A stretch of 64,000 bases of DNA from Schlesneria paludicola DSM 18645 (GTDB lineage Bacteria > Planctomycetota > Planctomycetia > Planctomycetales > Planctomycetaceae): positions 1,565,066 to 1,629,065 of the forward strand of contig NZ_JH636434.1 in assembly GCF_000255655.1 (NCBI RefSeq). The letters are read 5' to 3'. Below, in pieces: positions 35,380 through 44,762 of the stretch. A program made the translations under genes and the position numbers. Below the pieces are notes generated by a model. It saw nothing but the letters and a program-made list of their open reading frames with translations, was not told the DNA's origin and did not search any database. Positions within the stretch are counted from its first letter, which is position 1, and every line of letters starts with the position of its first letter.

Positions 35380-35996
35380 CTCGGTACCTTCATGATCAAT
35401 CGAGTTCGAAAGGGCCTACCCTTTGGAATCCTCCCCCATTGCGATACTGTACTTACTCTCATGAAAAATCGCATCTTCAGGTTTTCAGGAAATACCTTAG
35501 TTCGCGATAATTAAAGGTAGCATTTAACACACCTTACGAAAAACTGAACAAAAACGCTTCAGACATTAAAGCATAAAGTCGCATCCCGTAAAAGCCACTT
35601 CTGTTCACCCTGTGACCCGACTTTAACGATTAGGCCGAATCGCCTGACGTGATCGGCGATCACGAGCACGCATGTATAGTACACATGGCGTCAAGTCGAC
35701 ACTGGGACTGCCCCGAGGATCGCTTCGGATGCAGGAAGCCATATCGAGATCTTTGAGAACCGAGCCACCACCATTCTCGATACAATCGGATTGATTGATA
35801 TATCCGATTTCCGCCCTTCAAACGGCATTCGACGCGAGAACAGGGTAGACGATCAAAAGGGATCTGCCGCGGGTCATTGAACTGTGATCTATGTTGCATT
35901 TATGCATCGTGGACTTCTTGGGCCGGACGTTCTCGATTCTGAATCACCACGATTGACGAAGACCACCAGACGGCGGAAAGCTGGACGAGCGGAAGC
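35380..35996. other. 617-base regulatory region of lexA and the polysaccharide locus
   Basis: A long noncoding stretch, AT-richer than its surroundings around 35500-35600, dividing lexA (minus) from the exopolysaccharide genes (plus). It contains two palindromes at 35648-35664 and 35671-35687. A 79-codon minus-strand frame at 35660-35899 has no recognised features. It is likely to hold both promoters. Confidence 0.6.
35648..35687. promoter_or_regulatory. Pair of palindromic candidate operators
   Basis: CGTGATCG-G-CGATCACG (35648-35664) is a perfect 8-bp inverted repeat around one base. Six bases on, CATGTATAGTACACATG (35671-35687) is an imperfect palindrome matching at 14 of 17 positions. 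The pair is about 310 bases upstream of the first polysaccharide gene. The first looks like a dimeric-regulator site; no regulator can be named. Confidence 0.5.
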
Positions 35997-37325
35997 ATGC
36001 GCGATAAGTCGATCGCCAATTTGTGCTATTTTTTATTCACGCTGACGACGGCCACGTTGTTTTTGCGCCCGGCCGAACTGTTTATCTGGTTGGCCGACTG
36101 GCCGATCTACGAATCACTGATTTTGTCGACGCTGTTCCTCAGCCTTCAATCGATTCAAGGACACTTCAGTTGGTTTTATCTGCAACGGCAGCCGATCACG
36201 CTATGCGTTACGGCGGTGTTGCCTGCGATCATCGTTTCTCACCTGCAACACGTCTACATCGGTGGTGCGATCGAAGGGGCGACGCTGTTCGTTAAAACAC
36301 TGATCTACTACGGACTTCTCGTGACGGTCGTCAATTCACCGTCGCGTCTGCGCGGATTCATGCTGGTGGTGGCGATGTGTGCCACGACCATGGTCATGTT
36401 GTGTGTCATAGACTTTTTTGAGATTGTCGACTTCGAATTTATTCAGCATCTCGATGACAACGACAGCGTGACGGACGAAGGCGAAGTCGTCACCGTCCTT
36501 CGGATGCGCGGCACGGGTATCTTTCAGGATCCCAACGATCTGGCTGCGGCCGTCATGCTCGCCGGAACCCTTTGTGCGTATTTTCTGACCGACAAATCTT
36601 TCGGCAGTTTGCGTTTCGGCTGGCTCATTCCACTTTCGATCTTGTTCACCGGCCTGATCTGCACCAAATCTCGAGGCGGATTACTTGCCTGTGGTGTTGC
36701 AGGATTGATGTACATCATTTGCCGCTACGGGGGAAAGGTGGCGACCGTCGCAGCCGTGGCGGGAGCTTGTGCCTTGCCGTTCGTCGCGAGCCGCCAAACC
36801 GAGGTCGACCTTGAAGAAGGAACCGGACAAGAACGAATTCAACTTTGGCGCGACGGATTCGATGCCCTGAAATCTCCCGACATTCTGTTTGGGATTGGAC
36901 AGGGTGGCTACCCGGATGTTGCGGGACTGGTCGCCCATAACTCATTCATTCACGCGTACGTTGAACTCGGGATTGTCGGAGGCACTTTCTTTTTTGGTGG
37001 ATTTTTCTTTGCGGCCATGCAGCTTTACCGGATGGTTCGGATTCCTGAAGAAATCGAGAATCCTGAGTTGTTGCGCATGCGACCGTTCATCGTGGCCCTG
37101 CTCGCAGGCTGGGCCACCGCACTCTGTTCGCTCTCGCGCTGCTACGTCGTGCCGACCTACCTGGTTCTCGGCACCTGTGCGTCTTATCTCAATCTGGTTT
37201 GGATTTACACCGATGCGGGCGAACCGCTCGTCATTTGGAACCGTGGACATCTGTTTCGCCTCGTTGTCGCGAGCGGATGCATGTTCACCGGTCTCTACGT
37301 TTTCACCGCGATTTTGGCTCGATAG
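35997..37325 (+). CDS. O-antigen ligase / polysaccharide polymerase (Wzy_C-like)
   Basis: A 442-residue polytopic protein with about ten membrane helices and the Wzy_C/WaaL-type large outer loop: 'MRGTGIFQDPNDLAAAVMLAGTLCAYFL', 'LICTKSRGGLLACGVAGLMYIICRYG', and 'RIQLWRDGFDALKSPDILFGIGQGGYPDVAGLVAHNSFIHAYVELGIVGG'. The 'HNSFIHAYVELG' stretch is the hallmark of this superfamily. It would join or transfer lipid-linked polysaccharide units on the outer face of the membrane. It heads the co-directional locus, with GGAAGC before the ATG at 35997. Ligase and polymerase roles cannot be separated by sequence alone. Confidence 0.86.
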   Translation: MRDKSIANLCYFLFTLTTATLFLRPAELFIWLADWPIYESLILSTLFLSLQSIQGHFSWFYLQRQPITLCVTAVLPAIIVSHLQHVYIGGAIEGATLFVKTLIYYGLLVTVVNSPSRLRGFMLVVAMCATTMVMLCVIDFFEIVDFEFIQHLDDNDSVTDEGEVVTVLRMRGTGIFQDPNDLAAAVMLAGTLCAYFLTDKSFGSLRFGWLIPLSILFTGLICTKSRGGLLACGVAGLMYIICRYGGKVATVAAVAGACALPFVASRQTEVDLEEGTGQERIQLWRDGFDALKSPDILFGIGQGGYPDVAGLVAHNSFIHAYVELGIVGGTFFFGGFFFAAMQLYRMVRIPEEIENPELLRMRPFIVALLAGWATALCSLSRCYVVPTYLVLGTCASYLNLVWIYTDAGEPLVIWNRGHLFRLVVASGCMFTGLYVFTAILAR

Positions 37326-37337
37326 GGAATCAGGGAC

Positions 37338-38534
37338 TTGAGTTCATCGTCAAATAGCTTCGTGTCCGAGACCACGATTCAGCAGCCGACTGCCGAACCT
37401 GTGCCCCCGTTGCGCCTGGAGATCTTGCCGGCAACGTCGCGGACGGCTGCGATGGAAATCTGGCAAAAAGTCGAATGCGACCTGCGATCGACACGCATGA
37501 TGGTCTCATCCGTTTGGACCGAGACATGGCTGAGCCATTTTGGACAGTTGATTCCGCATCAATTCGCCGTGGCCTATCGCGGAGAGGTCGCCTGCGGAAT
37601 TGGGCTGATCACTCAAGGAATCGGCCAGCGAAATGGCCCAATTCGGACCCAAACGTACCATTTGGGGACCGCAGGCGAACCCGAAATGGATTCCGCGTGT
37701 GTGGAATACAACGCCCTGCTTGTCCAACCGACAGATCGACTCGAATTTCAACGGGCAATCTGGACCTGGGCCGGCCAGCAATACGACTGGGAAGAATTTC
37801 GGCTGGATGGGTTTCATGAAGACGATGTACGCGATTGGATCACCGCCGATCCGCGCTGGACGGTAGTCATCAAGCCGGCGCGGTATTTCGACGTGAAGAC
37901 CGCGCGTGAGAACAACGTCGATCCGCTCACACTTCTCGGCCCGCAGACACGGTCCGCGATTCGCCGCAGCCTGCGCCGGGCTGGTTCGAATCAATGCGAA
38001 TGGGCTGAAACCGCAGCGGACGCCGAACGCATTTTTGCCGAGCTGACCGAACTGCATCAGGCCCGCTGGAACTCGGATGGGAAACCCGGTTGTTATTCCA
38101 GTCGCATCTTCCACGATTTCCATCTCGACCTACTCCATCGGCTGGTCCCTCTTGGCTTGATGGGACTCTTTCGCGTCCGCAGCGATGAAGGCACAATTGG
38201 CTGCAATCAGGTTTTGATCGACCAGAACCGCGTCTGTATCTATCAGAGCGGGCGGATCCTACCGACCGATCATCGTCTGAGCGCGGGGGTTGTGGTCGAC
38301 TACATGTTGATTGAAGAGAGTCGACGACGCGGATTTGATGCAGTCGATTTTCTCGCAGGCGATTCGCCGCACAAGCGACGGTTGTCGACGCATAGCACCC
38401 CGCTCGCCTGGGCTGTCTATCGTCGGCCTAGCCTGAAACACAGCCTGATTGATGGGCTAAGAACCGTTAAGCACGCCATCCGCAGAACATTTCGCTCACC
38501 CGTGAAGAATATTGACCCGCCAAAAGACGTCTGA
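37338..38534 (+). CDS. FemAB/GNAT-like acyltransferase 1
   Basis: A 398-residue soluble protein of the acetyltransferase/FemAB-like (CelD/BcsL) family found in exopolysaccharide clusters: 'MMVSSVWTETWLSHFG' at the start of the domain, 'RSAIRRSLRRAG' in the middle and 'GCNQVLIDQNRVCIYQSGRILPTDHRLSAGVVVDYMLIEESRRRGFDAVDFLAGDSPHKRRLSTHSTPLAWAVYR' as the C-terminal GNAT-like half. It probably transfers an acyl group to a sugar amine or hydroxyl. The TTG at 37338 is taken as start, with AGGGAA 8 bases upstream. A second, divergent homologue lies at 41233. Confidence 0.82.
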   Translation: MSSSSNSFVSETTIQQPTAEPVPPLRLEILPATSRTAAMEIWQKVECDLRSTRMMVSSVWTETWLSHFGQLIPHQFAVAYRGEVACGIGLITQGIGQRNGPIRTQTYHLGTAGEPEMDSACVEYNALLVQPTDRLEFQRAIWTWAGQQYDWEEFRLDGFHEDDVRDWITADPRWTVVIKPARYFDVKTARENNVDPLTLLGPQTRSAIRRSLRRAGSNQCEWAETAADAERIFAELTELHQARWNSDGKPGCYSSRIFHDFHLDLLHRLVPLGLMGLFRVRSDEGTIGCNQVLIDQNRVCIYQSGRILPTDHRLSAGVVVDYMLIEESRRRGFDAVDFLAGDSPHKRRLSTHSTPLAWAVYRRPSLKHSLIDGLRTVKHAIRRTFRSPVKNIDPPKDV

Positions 38535-38576
38535 CGCAATTCATCATCACGCTTGTCATCCGAAAGTCGAATCGAA

Positions 38577-39716
38577 ATGGTCCTCGCCGCGACACCGCTG
38601 AAAACCCAACCCGCCGCCGAGAATCCGTCACGACCGTTGCGCGTCTGCCATGTCAGCTTGACGCTCAAAACGGGAGGACTCGAACGAATCCTGGCTGATC
38701 TGGCGCGACATCACAATCGGGACGCTTGCCTGCCGGAATTTATCGCCATTCGCGAAGTCGGACGATTCGCCGATGAGATTCGCAGTGCGGGCGGTACCGT
38801 CCATCTCTTGAATCCAGCGGGTCGGTGGGGGCAAATCGCTCAAATGCGGAAGCTCTTCCGTGAGCGACAGTTCGATGTTGTCCATACCCACAACACCTAT
38901 CCCCACCTGTATGCCAGTATCGCCGCCAGACTCGCCGGAGTCCCTGTCGTCGTGAATACGCGTCATGGGCAGCGTGCAGGACACGGCTGGAAATCACGCA
39001 CGCAGTTTCGGTGGGCCAGCCATCTGGTCGACCGGATCATCGCCGTCTCGGATGACGCCGCGGGGCTTTGCATCAATGCCGATCACGTCCCGGCCGGCAA
39101 AGTTCGGCGGATCTGGAATGGCATCGACCTGTCTGACTTTGCATATCGGGGCCCGGCACAGCACATGTCGGCCATCGCGGTCGCTCGGCTGTCGGCCGAG
39201 AAGGACTTCCCAACACTCCTCAGAGCCGTCCAGGAAGTTGTCAAACGGCGTCCCGATTTTCGGCTGGTCATTGTGGGAGGTGGCCCAGAACGACAACGAC
39301 TCGATCAAATCACCGCCGAATTGGGGATCGAACAGCAGGTGCAGTTCCTGGGCGAACGAACGGATGTTCCCTTGTTGCTCCCACAATCCGGATTCTTTAT
39401 TTGTTCGTCACTGACAGAAGGGATTTCACTGACGCTTCTCGAAGCGATGGCAGTTGGGCTGCCCGTCGTTGCCACGGCGGTCGGTGGAAATCCCGAAATC
39501 GTACTGCCCGAAAAAACGGGGTACCTGGTTCCGGCGCAGAACCCTCAGGCGCTGGCGGACGCCATCGAGATGATGTGTCGCAATCAATCGCAATGGACTT
39601 CGATGGGGCAGGCGGGTCGGGCACGTGTCAGTGAATGCTTCGACGTTCGCCGCATGGCCGCCGACTACGAACAGCTCTACCGAGAACTGCGTTGGAAGCC
39701 CGCGAGTCAATTGTAA
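38577..39716 (+). CDS. GT4 family glycosyltransferase
   Basis: A 379-residue GT-B glycosyltransferase. The N-half shows 'RVCHVSLTLKTGGLERILADLARHH' and 'FDVVHTHNTYPHLYASIAARLAGVPVVVNTRHGQ'; the C-half 'SAIAVARLSAEKDFPTLLRAVQEV', 'FRLVIVGGGPERQRLDQITAELG' and 'SSLTEGISLTLLEAMAVGLPVVATAVGGNPEIV', the last being the E-x7-E donor site. It uses a nucleotide sugar and probably retains its anomeric configuration. ATG 38577 is preferred over a start eight codons upstream. Sugar and linkage unknown; part of the co-directional polysaccharide locus. Confidence 0.92.
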   Translation: MVLAATPLKTQPAAENPSRPLRVCHVSLTLKTGGLERILADLARHHNRDACLPEFIAIREVGRFADEIRSAGGTVHLLNPAGRWGQIAQMRKLFRERQFDVVHTHNTYPHLYASIAARLAGVPVVVNTRHGQRAGHGWKSRTQFRWASHLVDRIIAVSDDAAGLCINADHVPAGKVRRIWNGIDLSDFAYRGPAQHMSAIAVARLSAEKDFPTLLRAVQEVVKRRPDFRLVIVGGGPERQRLDQITAELGIEQQVQFLGERTDVPLLLPQSGFFICSSLTEGISLTLLEAMAVGLPVVATAVGGNPEIVLPEKTGYLVPAQNPQALADAIEMMCRNQSQWTSMGQAGRARVSECFDVRRMAADYEQLYRELRWKPASQL

Positions 39717-39803
39717 AACAGATCGAGTTCACCGGACGCATCACCCCCATCAAAGCGCCGCTGCCCCTGTGAAATCACACGATTCACAAGACCGTTCATC
39801 GGC

Positions 39804-41171
39804 ATGCAAAACGAAACGATCAACATGTACGACAAACTGTATCGACATCTGCTGTTGCCATTTTTCGATGGTGTGGTGAAGCGCCGCCAAACGATGACCC
39901 ATTGGCGGAATGCAGAACAGACTCAGTGGCTGAGCCGTGACGAACTCGAAAAACGGCAGCTCGAGGCACTGCGTCAACTGCTAGCACATGCGGATCGCAC
40001 CTGCGCGTACTATCGCGATGACTGGAGTGCACGCAGTATGAACGTGTCATCACTGCAGTCGTTGAACGACTTTCAGCGTTGGCCGCTGATCACACGAGAA
40101 ACCATTCGCCAGAATCGCCTGGCCATGCGCACCACCGCCGCCGTGAAACGAATGACGAAGGCGACGGGCGGTTCCAGCGGTGAACCGTTACAATTTGATC
40201 TCGACAGCGGAAGCAATGACCGGCGAACCGCCATGATGTGGCGAGGCTACAACTGGGCCGGCGGTGCTCCAGGCACCCGGCAGCTGTATGTCTGGGGAAC
40301 GCCCGTGGGAAACATTCCCACCTGGAAGCGAATCAAGACCGATCTGCATCACCGGTTCGACAACCATCGGGTGCTGAGCTGCTTTGAATTTACGCCAGAC
40401 AAGATGCGATCACATTTCGAGCGGATGAACAGTTACCGTGCAGACGTCATCGTCGCCTATACCAACCCACTTTACGAATTCGCCCGCTATCTGCAGCGGG
40501 AAGGCCTGACGCCGGTCGCGCCGAAATCCATCATCGTCGGCGCTGAAAAACTTCATCCGTTTCAGCGTGAACTGATCGAGCAAATCTTCCGCGCACCGAT
40601 CTTTGAAACATACGGCTCACGCGAATTCATGCTGATCGGAGCGGAATGCGAGAAACATTGCGGCCTGCATCTGAGCATGGAAAATCTGCTGGTCGAAGTA
40701 CTGAACGACGACGGCACTCCGACCCCCGCGGGTTCCGAAGGAAATGTCGTCATTACCGATCTGTTTAACTTCGGCATGCCCTTCATTCGCTACGTGAACG
40801 GCGATCGAGCCATTGCGGGATTTGATTCCTGTCCGTGCGGCCGCGGCCTGCCGCTGCTCAAACAGGTTGTCGGTCGGCAGCTCGATACGCTCGATACCCC
40901 CGATGGACGCAAAATTCCAGGCGAGTTCTTTCCGCATCTCATCAAAGATTATCCCAGCATCCGACGCTTTCAGGTCATTCAAGAAACCATCCAAGAAATC
41001 ACACTGAAGCTGGTTGTCGAAGGGGGAAATCTGACGCTGGCCGAACGGGAACGGCTATTGTCGGATATCCGTCGATGTGCGGGAACGGTGGTCGACGTGC
41101 AGCTTCAGCTTGTTGACGAGATCCCATTGACGAAGGCAGGAAAACTGAAAGTCGTCGTGCACGCCATCTGA
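39804..41171 (+). CDS. CapK/PaaK-type acyl-adenylating enzyme
   Basis: A 455-residue member of the phenylacetate-CoA ligase/CapK branch of the AMP-forming ligases: the P-loop-like 'KATGGSSGEPLQFDLD' (about residues 115-130), 'SIIVGAEKLHPFQRELIEQIFRAPIFETYGSREFMLIGAECEKHCGLHLS' with the Y-G-S-R-E motif, and the hinge 'GNVVITDLFNFGMPFIRYVNGDRA'. These enzymes activate an organic acid as an acyl-adenylate. In polysaccharide loci CapK-like proteins are thought to supply or attach acyl groups. Sitting between GT4 and acyltransferase genes, it could feed one or both FemAB-like proteins. The acid is unknown. Confidence 0.85.
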   Translation: MQNETINMYDKLYRHLLLPFFDGVVKRRQTMTHWRNAEQTQWLSRDELEKRQLEALRQLLAHADRTCAYYRDDWSARSMNVSSLQSLNDFQRWPLITRETIRQNRLAMRTTAAVKRMTKATGGSSGEPLQFDLDSGSNDRRTAMMWRGYNWAGGAPGTRQLYVWGTPVGNIPTWKRIKTDLHHRFDNHRVLSCFEFTPDKMRSHFERMNSYRADVIVAYTNPLYEFARYLQREGLTPVAPKSIIVGAEKLHPFQRELIEQIFRAPIFETYGSREFMLIGAECEKHCGLHLSMENLLVEVLNDDGTPTPAGSEGNVVITDLFNFGMPFIRYVNGDRAIAGFDSCPCGRGLPLLKQVVGRQLDTLDTPDGRKIPGEFFPHLIKDYPSIRRFQVIQETIQEITLKLVVEGGNLTLAERERLLSDIRRCAGTVVDVQLQLVDEIPLTKAGKLKVVVHAI

Positions 41172-41232
41172 TCTCTGACGATTAGACGGACTCACCCCAA
41201 GCAACCCGCGGTCCCCAAAGAATTGTCGAAAC

Positions 41233-42498
41233 ATGACGATGACCGAACAACTGCCATCACCGACGACCACGCGACGCGAGATTCTCGCGTTTGCAACCGA
41301 TCACGATCGCGCCATTTCCGACTGGGCCGCGTTGTTTGATCGCGATCCCGTGGCGAATCCCTACCAGCATCCCGACTATGTTCTGGCCGAACTCCGCTCC
41401 AAGCCAATCGGCCGTGCAATTCACCCCGTCGTTCTGCGTGATGGGTCCGAGCAGGAATGCGACGCGATTGGGGTGCTCGTCCCGAAAACAATTCGAACGA
41501 ACCAAGTCGGAGGCATCGGCCCAGGATGGTCACTTCAAGGATTGCGATTGGTGGGCGGCAGCTTCCTGACCGCCGACCAATCGCTTGAAACACAGTCGAG
41601 CTTGCTCTCTGCAGCCGTCGCACACTCGGCGAAAGCGGGTGCCGACTTTCTTTTGATCGAAGACTTGGACGAACAGTCCAATTTGTCGCACGCGGCATTG
41701 ATGCCCGGTGTCCACAATTTTCAACGATTCCCCGTTCGTGAAATTCAGGCACGATGGCGAATTGATTTTCCCGAAAACGAACAGGACTACTGGAACCGCT
41801 TTTCCGGAAGAACGCGGTATGCGTTCCGCACTCGTCTCAAGAAGATTGGTGCCATGGAGCTGGAGCGCATCACCACCGTCGAACAGTTGCCGGCATTCCT
41901 GGCTGCGGCCCACGAGATCTCAAAGCAAAGCTGGCAGTCCCGGCAGTTCGGGCTCAGAATCAAGAATGACGAAACCGAAAAGCAATTGCTGTCGATCCTG
42001 GCGCAACACGGTTTCCTGCGCAGCTACTTGATGCGAATTGAAGGGAAACCTGCCGCGTTCGCAATCTGCCACCAGCACGCAGGCGGCTTCCGTTATGAAG
42101 AAATTGCCTACTGCGCCGAGTTCAGCCTGCTGTCACCGGGTGAAACAATGCTGCAGCAAATCATTGTGGATCTGTTTCAGCACCAAAAGCCTAACTGGTT
42201 TGATTTCGGTGGCGGCGACGCAGAATACAAACGCAAGTTTGGAACCAATTCCGGCCGCAGCCAGACACTGTGGTTGGTTCCGCGTACCTGGCGTGCGGGT
42301 TCGGCGCTGTCATATTTGAATACCTGCCGCAGCGTCCGTTCGTCCGTTCGGTCCGCCATTGACGCCTGTGGACTTTCAACGAAAGTCCGACAGTGGTTGC
42401 GGTATGGCCATCATTCGGCTCAGGCAGCGACACCCGCCGCGAGCACCACCGCGAACTCCGTAGATCAAGCCGATTCCTCCGATCAGATAGGACGGTGA
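41233..42498 (+). CDS. FemAB/GNAT-like acyltransferase 2
   Basis: A 421-residue protein resembling the first FemAB-like gene of this locus: N-terminal 'ISDWAALFDRDPVANPYQHPDYVLAELRSK', 'FSGRTRYAFRTRLKKIGAMELERITTVEQL', and a GNAT-like C-half with 'RSYLMRIEGKPAAFAICHQHAGGFRYEEIAYCAEFSLLSPGETMLQQIIVDLF' then 'WFDFGGGDAEYKRKFGT'. The last phrase is typical of FemAB-like proteins in polysaccharide clusters. Probably it acylates the polymer or a precursor. It is followed 5 bases later by a GT4 gene. The acyl donor is likely a CoA or carrier-bound group. Confidence 0.85.
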   Translation: MTMTEQLPSPTTTRREILAFATDHDRAISDWAALFDRDPVANPYQHPDYVLAELRSKPIGRAIHPVVLRDGSEQECDAIGVLVPKTIRTNQVGGIGPGWSLQGLRLVGGSFLTADQSLETQSSLLSAAVAHSAKAGADFLLIEDLDEQSNLSHAALMPGVHNFQRFPVREIQARWRIDFPENEQDYWNRFSGRTRYAFRTRLKKIGAMELERITTVEQLPAFLAAAHEISKQSWQSRQFGLRIKNDETEKQLLSILAQHGFLRSYLMRIEGKPAAFAICHQHAGGFRYEEIAYCAEFSLLSPGETMLQQIIVDLFQHQKPNWFDFGGGDAEYKRKFGTNSGRSQTLWLVPRTWRAGSALSYLNTCRSVRSSVRSAIDACGLSTKVRQWLRYGHHSAQAATPAASTTANSVDQADSSDQIGR

Positions 42499-42503
42499 TT
42501 CCG

Positions 42504-44036
42504 ATGAAAATCTTGTTCTTCTCGTACGCATTTCCCAATCCGATCACCCCGACTCTCGGGACGTTCAATCGCACCATGATTGCGGGACTGGCCACGCAGC
42601 ATGACGTTCAGGTCGTGTCACCCGTTCCGTTCACCGAGGTCTGGAAGGCGAGTCTGACGGGACAATTGCCGCGTGGCCTGAACGATTCGACATTTCAGGC
42701 CGTGCCCGGCGTGACGACCCAATACTGCACCTGGTACTACACACCCAAGTTGCTAAGGACGCACTACGGTGATTTCATGCGGCGGAGTGTCGGCAGAACC
42801 TTGCATCGAACGCTCGAAGCGTTTCGCCCTGACATTGTGCTGTCGTATTGGACTCATCCCGATGGCGAAGTGGCCGTCGCCGCGGCACATCAGCACGGCA
42901 TCCGCGCCGTGGCGATGGTGGGCGGCAGCGACGTGCTCATTAACGGACGAAGCGGGGCACGCCGTGATTCGATTCTCAATGTCCTTCGGGCGGCTGATGG
43001 CGTCGTGACCGTCTCGGAAGACATCCGCAATGTCCTGCTACTCGACGGCATCCCGTCTGAGAAGGTGTTCACATCACGACGGGGAATCGACCGTCACCTG
43101 TTTCATGACGGAGACACCACACTGGCGCGTCGCAAATTGGGGATTCCCAACGATCGCCCGATCTTGCTCAATGTCGGACGACTGGTTGACGTCAAAGGTC
43201 ACAAGTACCTGATCGAAGCCTGCCGGTTGCTGGTGGATCGTGGCATTCAATTCCGCTGCGAAATCATTGGCGATGGTCCGCTTCGCCCCGCGATCGAACA
43301 GCAGATTGATCAGCACGGTCTTGAAGAGACGATCAAATTGCGTGGATCGCAGTCACCCGCGCAACTTGCCGAATGGTATCGCGCAGCCGATCTCTCGATT
43401 CTGACCAGCCTCTCGGAAGGGGTTCCGAATGTGCTGCTCGAATCCATTGCGAGCGGAACCCCATTTATCGCATCAAACGTGGGCGGGATCCCTGAAATCA
43501 CGGACGAGACCTTCGATCGTCTCGTTCCAGCTGCCGACCCGGTCGCACTCGCCGATGCAATCGCCGATCAACTTCCCCGACTTCAAACGTTTCCTTGTCG
43601 ATCGCGACGCTTCGAACCCCAAACGGTCCGACAGGCCGCTGAATCCTTTTCGGCGCTGCTGCGCTCGATCCATTCCGGACGCATCACGAGCCCCGATTCG
43701 AAACGGTCGCGGCATGAAAACGATCCGAATCCGTCTTCGAACACACGGTCGGACACCTCGACCGCGTCTCAATCACACATTACGACTCCGACCCCGGCCG
43801 AAACTTTGGCAGCCGAAGACGAAGGAGCACGTACTGGCGAACACTACCAATTGCGCCAGGCCATCCAGGCCAGGATTGCAAACGGGGATCAATCGGCAGT
43901 GGCTGGTCGCGATCGCGTACGATACATCGAGACTGTCCCAAGTCCCTCGGTCCAAATCACTCCCCGGCAGCCTCCGCGATATGACGACAATGCGGTTATC
44001 CCGAGGGAACGCGAAGGCGTCCTTTACGGTCCCTGA
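42504..44036 (+). CDS. GT4 family glycosyltransferase with long tail
   Basis: A 510-residue GT-B protein. Residues 1-395 are a complete GT4: 'MKILFFSYAFPNPITPTLGTFNRTMIAGLA', 'HPDGEVAVAAAHQHGIRAVAMVGGSDV', 'LLNVGRLVDVKGHKYLIEACRLL', and the donor site 'LTSLSEGVPNVLLESIASGTPFIASNVGGIPEIT'. From about residue 395 a low-complexity Ser/Thr/Pro/Arg tail of some 115 residues follows, with no known domain. ATG 42504 starts the canonical N-terminus; the upstream extension lies inside the previous gene. The tail has two other open frames in parallel, so a late frameshift cannot be fully excluded. Confidence 0.87.
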   Translation: MKILFFSYAFPNPITPTLGTFNRTMIAGLATQHDVQVVSPVPFTEVWKASLTGQLPRGLNDSTFQAVPGVTTQYCTWYYTPKLLRTHYGDFMRRSVGRTLHRTLEAFRPDIVLSYWTHPDGEVAVAAAHQHGIRAVAMVGGSDVLINGRSGARRDSILNVLRAADGVVTVSEDIRNVLLLDGIPSEKVFTSRRGIDRHLFHDGDTTLARRKLGIPNDRPILLNVGRLVDVKGHKYLIEACRLLVDRGIQFRCEIIGDGPLRPAIEQQIDQHGLEETIKLRGSQSPAQLAEWYRAADLSILTSLSEGVPNVLLESIASGTPFIASNVGGIPEITDETFDRLVPAADPVALADAIADQLPRLQTFPCRSRRFEPQTVRQAAESFSALLRSIHSGRITSPDSKRSRHENDPNPSSNTRSDTSTASQSHITTPTPAETLAAEDEGARTGEHYQLRQAIQARIANGDQSAVAGRDRVRYIETVPSPSVQITPRQPPRYDDNAVIPREREGVLYGP

Positions 44037-44054
44037 TTGAGCAAAGACGCGACA

Positions 44055-44762
44055 ATGAATGCCATTCGACAATTTCTGAAACAAGCTCTCACCGCGTGCG
44101 TCCCGCGTCGTCGGCTGCTCGTGCACGGACCTCGCTCGACGGGATCAAAACCGCGAATCGCCCTCACGTTTGATGACGGTCCCCATCCGGAGCATACGCC
44201 GCGACTGCTGGACCTGCTCGATCGCCTAGCACTTCGCGCCACATTCTTCGTCGTCGGCCAGAATGCCGAAAGATACCCGCATTTGTTGCAGCGAATGTCG
44301 GCGGCGGGACACGAGATTGCCAATCACACCTACACGCACTCAGAGCCGCGTCAGACCTCGGCAGTTCAATTTTTGGATGAAATTCAGCAAACAGACCGAC
44401 TGGTGGAACAGCTCACAGGGCGGACGATGACCACGATGCGTCCTCCGAAAGGTGAACTCAACCTCTCAAAACTACTGGGGTTGTGGCGTGCGAGAAAGAC
44501 GGTCGTGCTGTGGAATGTCGACCCGAAAGACTATCGCATGCAAAGTGTCGATGATGCCACAAAATGGTGCGAATCCTATCGACCAGGCGATGGCGACATC
44601 GTCCTGCTCCACGACATTCATCCCTATGCAGTTCAGGTCATCGAGACACTCGCGACGCGCGGTGTTTTCAAGCAGTTCGAGACGATTCCGGTCAGCAAAT
44701 GGAAACGTCAGGACCAGGCAGTTGCCCGTCAGGAGACGACCTCGAGTGGAGCACGGACATGA
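44055..44762 (+). CDS. NodB-family polysaccharide deacetylase
   Basis: A 235-residue CE4 deacetylase. Motif 1 'LTFDDGPHPEHTP', motif 2 'GHEIANHTYTHSEP' (H-x-x-x-H metal ligands), motif 3 'MRPPKGELNLSKL' (with Lys where Tyr/Phe is common), motif 4 'WNVDPKDY' and motif 5 'IVLLHDIHPYAVQVIETLA' are all present. These enzymes remove N-acetyl groups from amino sugars. There is no convincing signal peptide, so it may act in the cytoplasm or at the membrane. ATG 44055 is taken as start; a TTG at 44037 is possible. Its stop overlaps the next gene by ATGA. Confidence 0.93.
   Translation: MNAIRQFLKQALTACVPRRRLLVHGPRSTGSKPRIALTFDDGPHPEHTPRLLDLLDRLALRATFFVVGQNAERYPHLLQRMSAAGHEIANHTYTHSEPRQTSAVQFLDEIQQTDRLVEQLTGRTMTTMRPPKGELNLSKLLGLWRARKTVVLWNVDPKDYRMQSVDDATKWCESYRPGDGDIVLLHDIHPYAVQVIETLATRGVFKQFETIPVSKWKRQDQAVARQETTSSGART

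Noticed and set aside
43429-44040. Overlapping plus-strand frame in the tail of the GT4 gene
   Set aside because: Its composition is Arg/Pro-rich and it has no domain; the deacetylase start follows directly, so it looks like a by-product of the GT4 tail.
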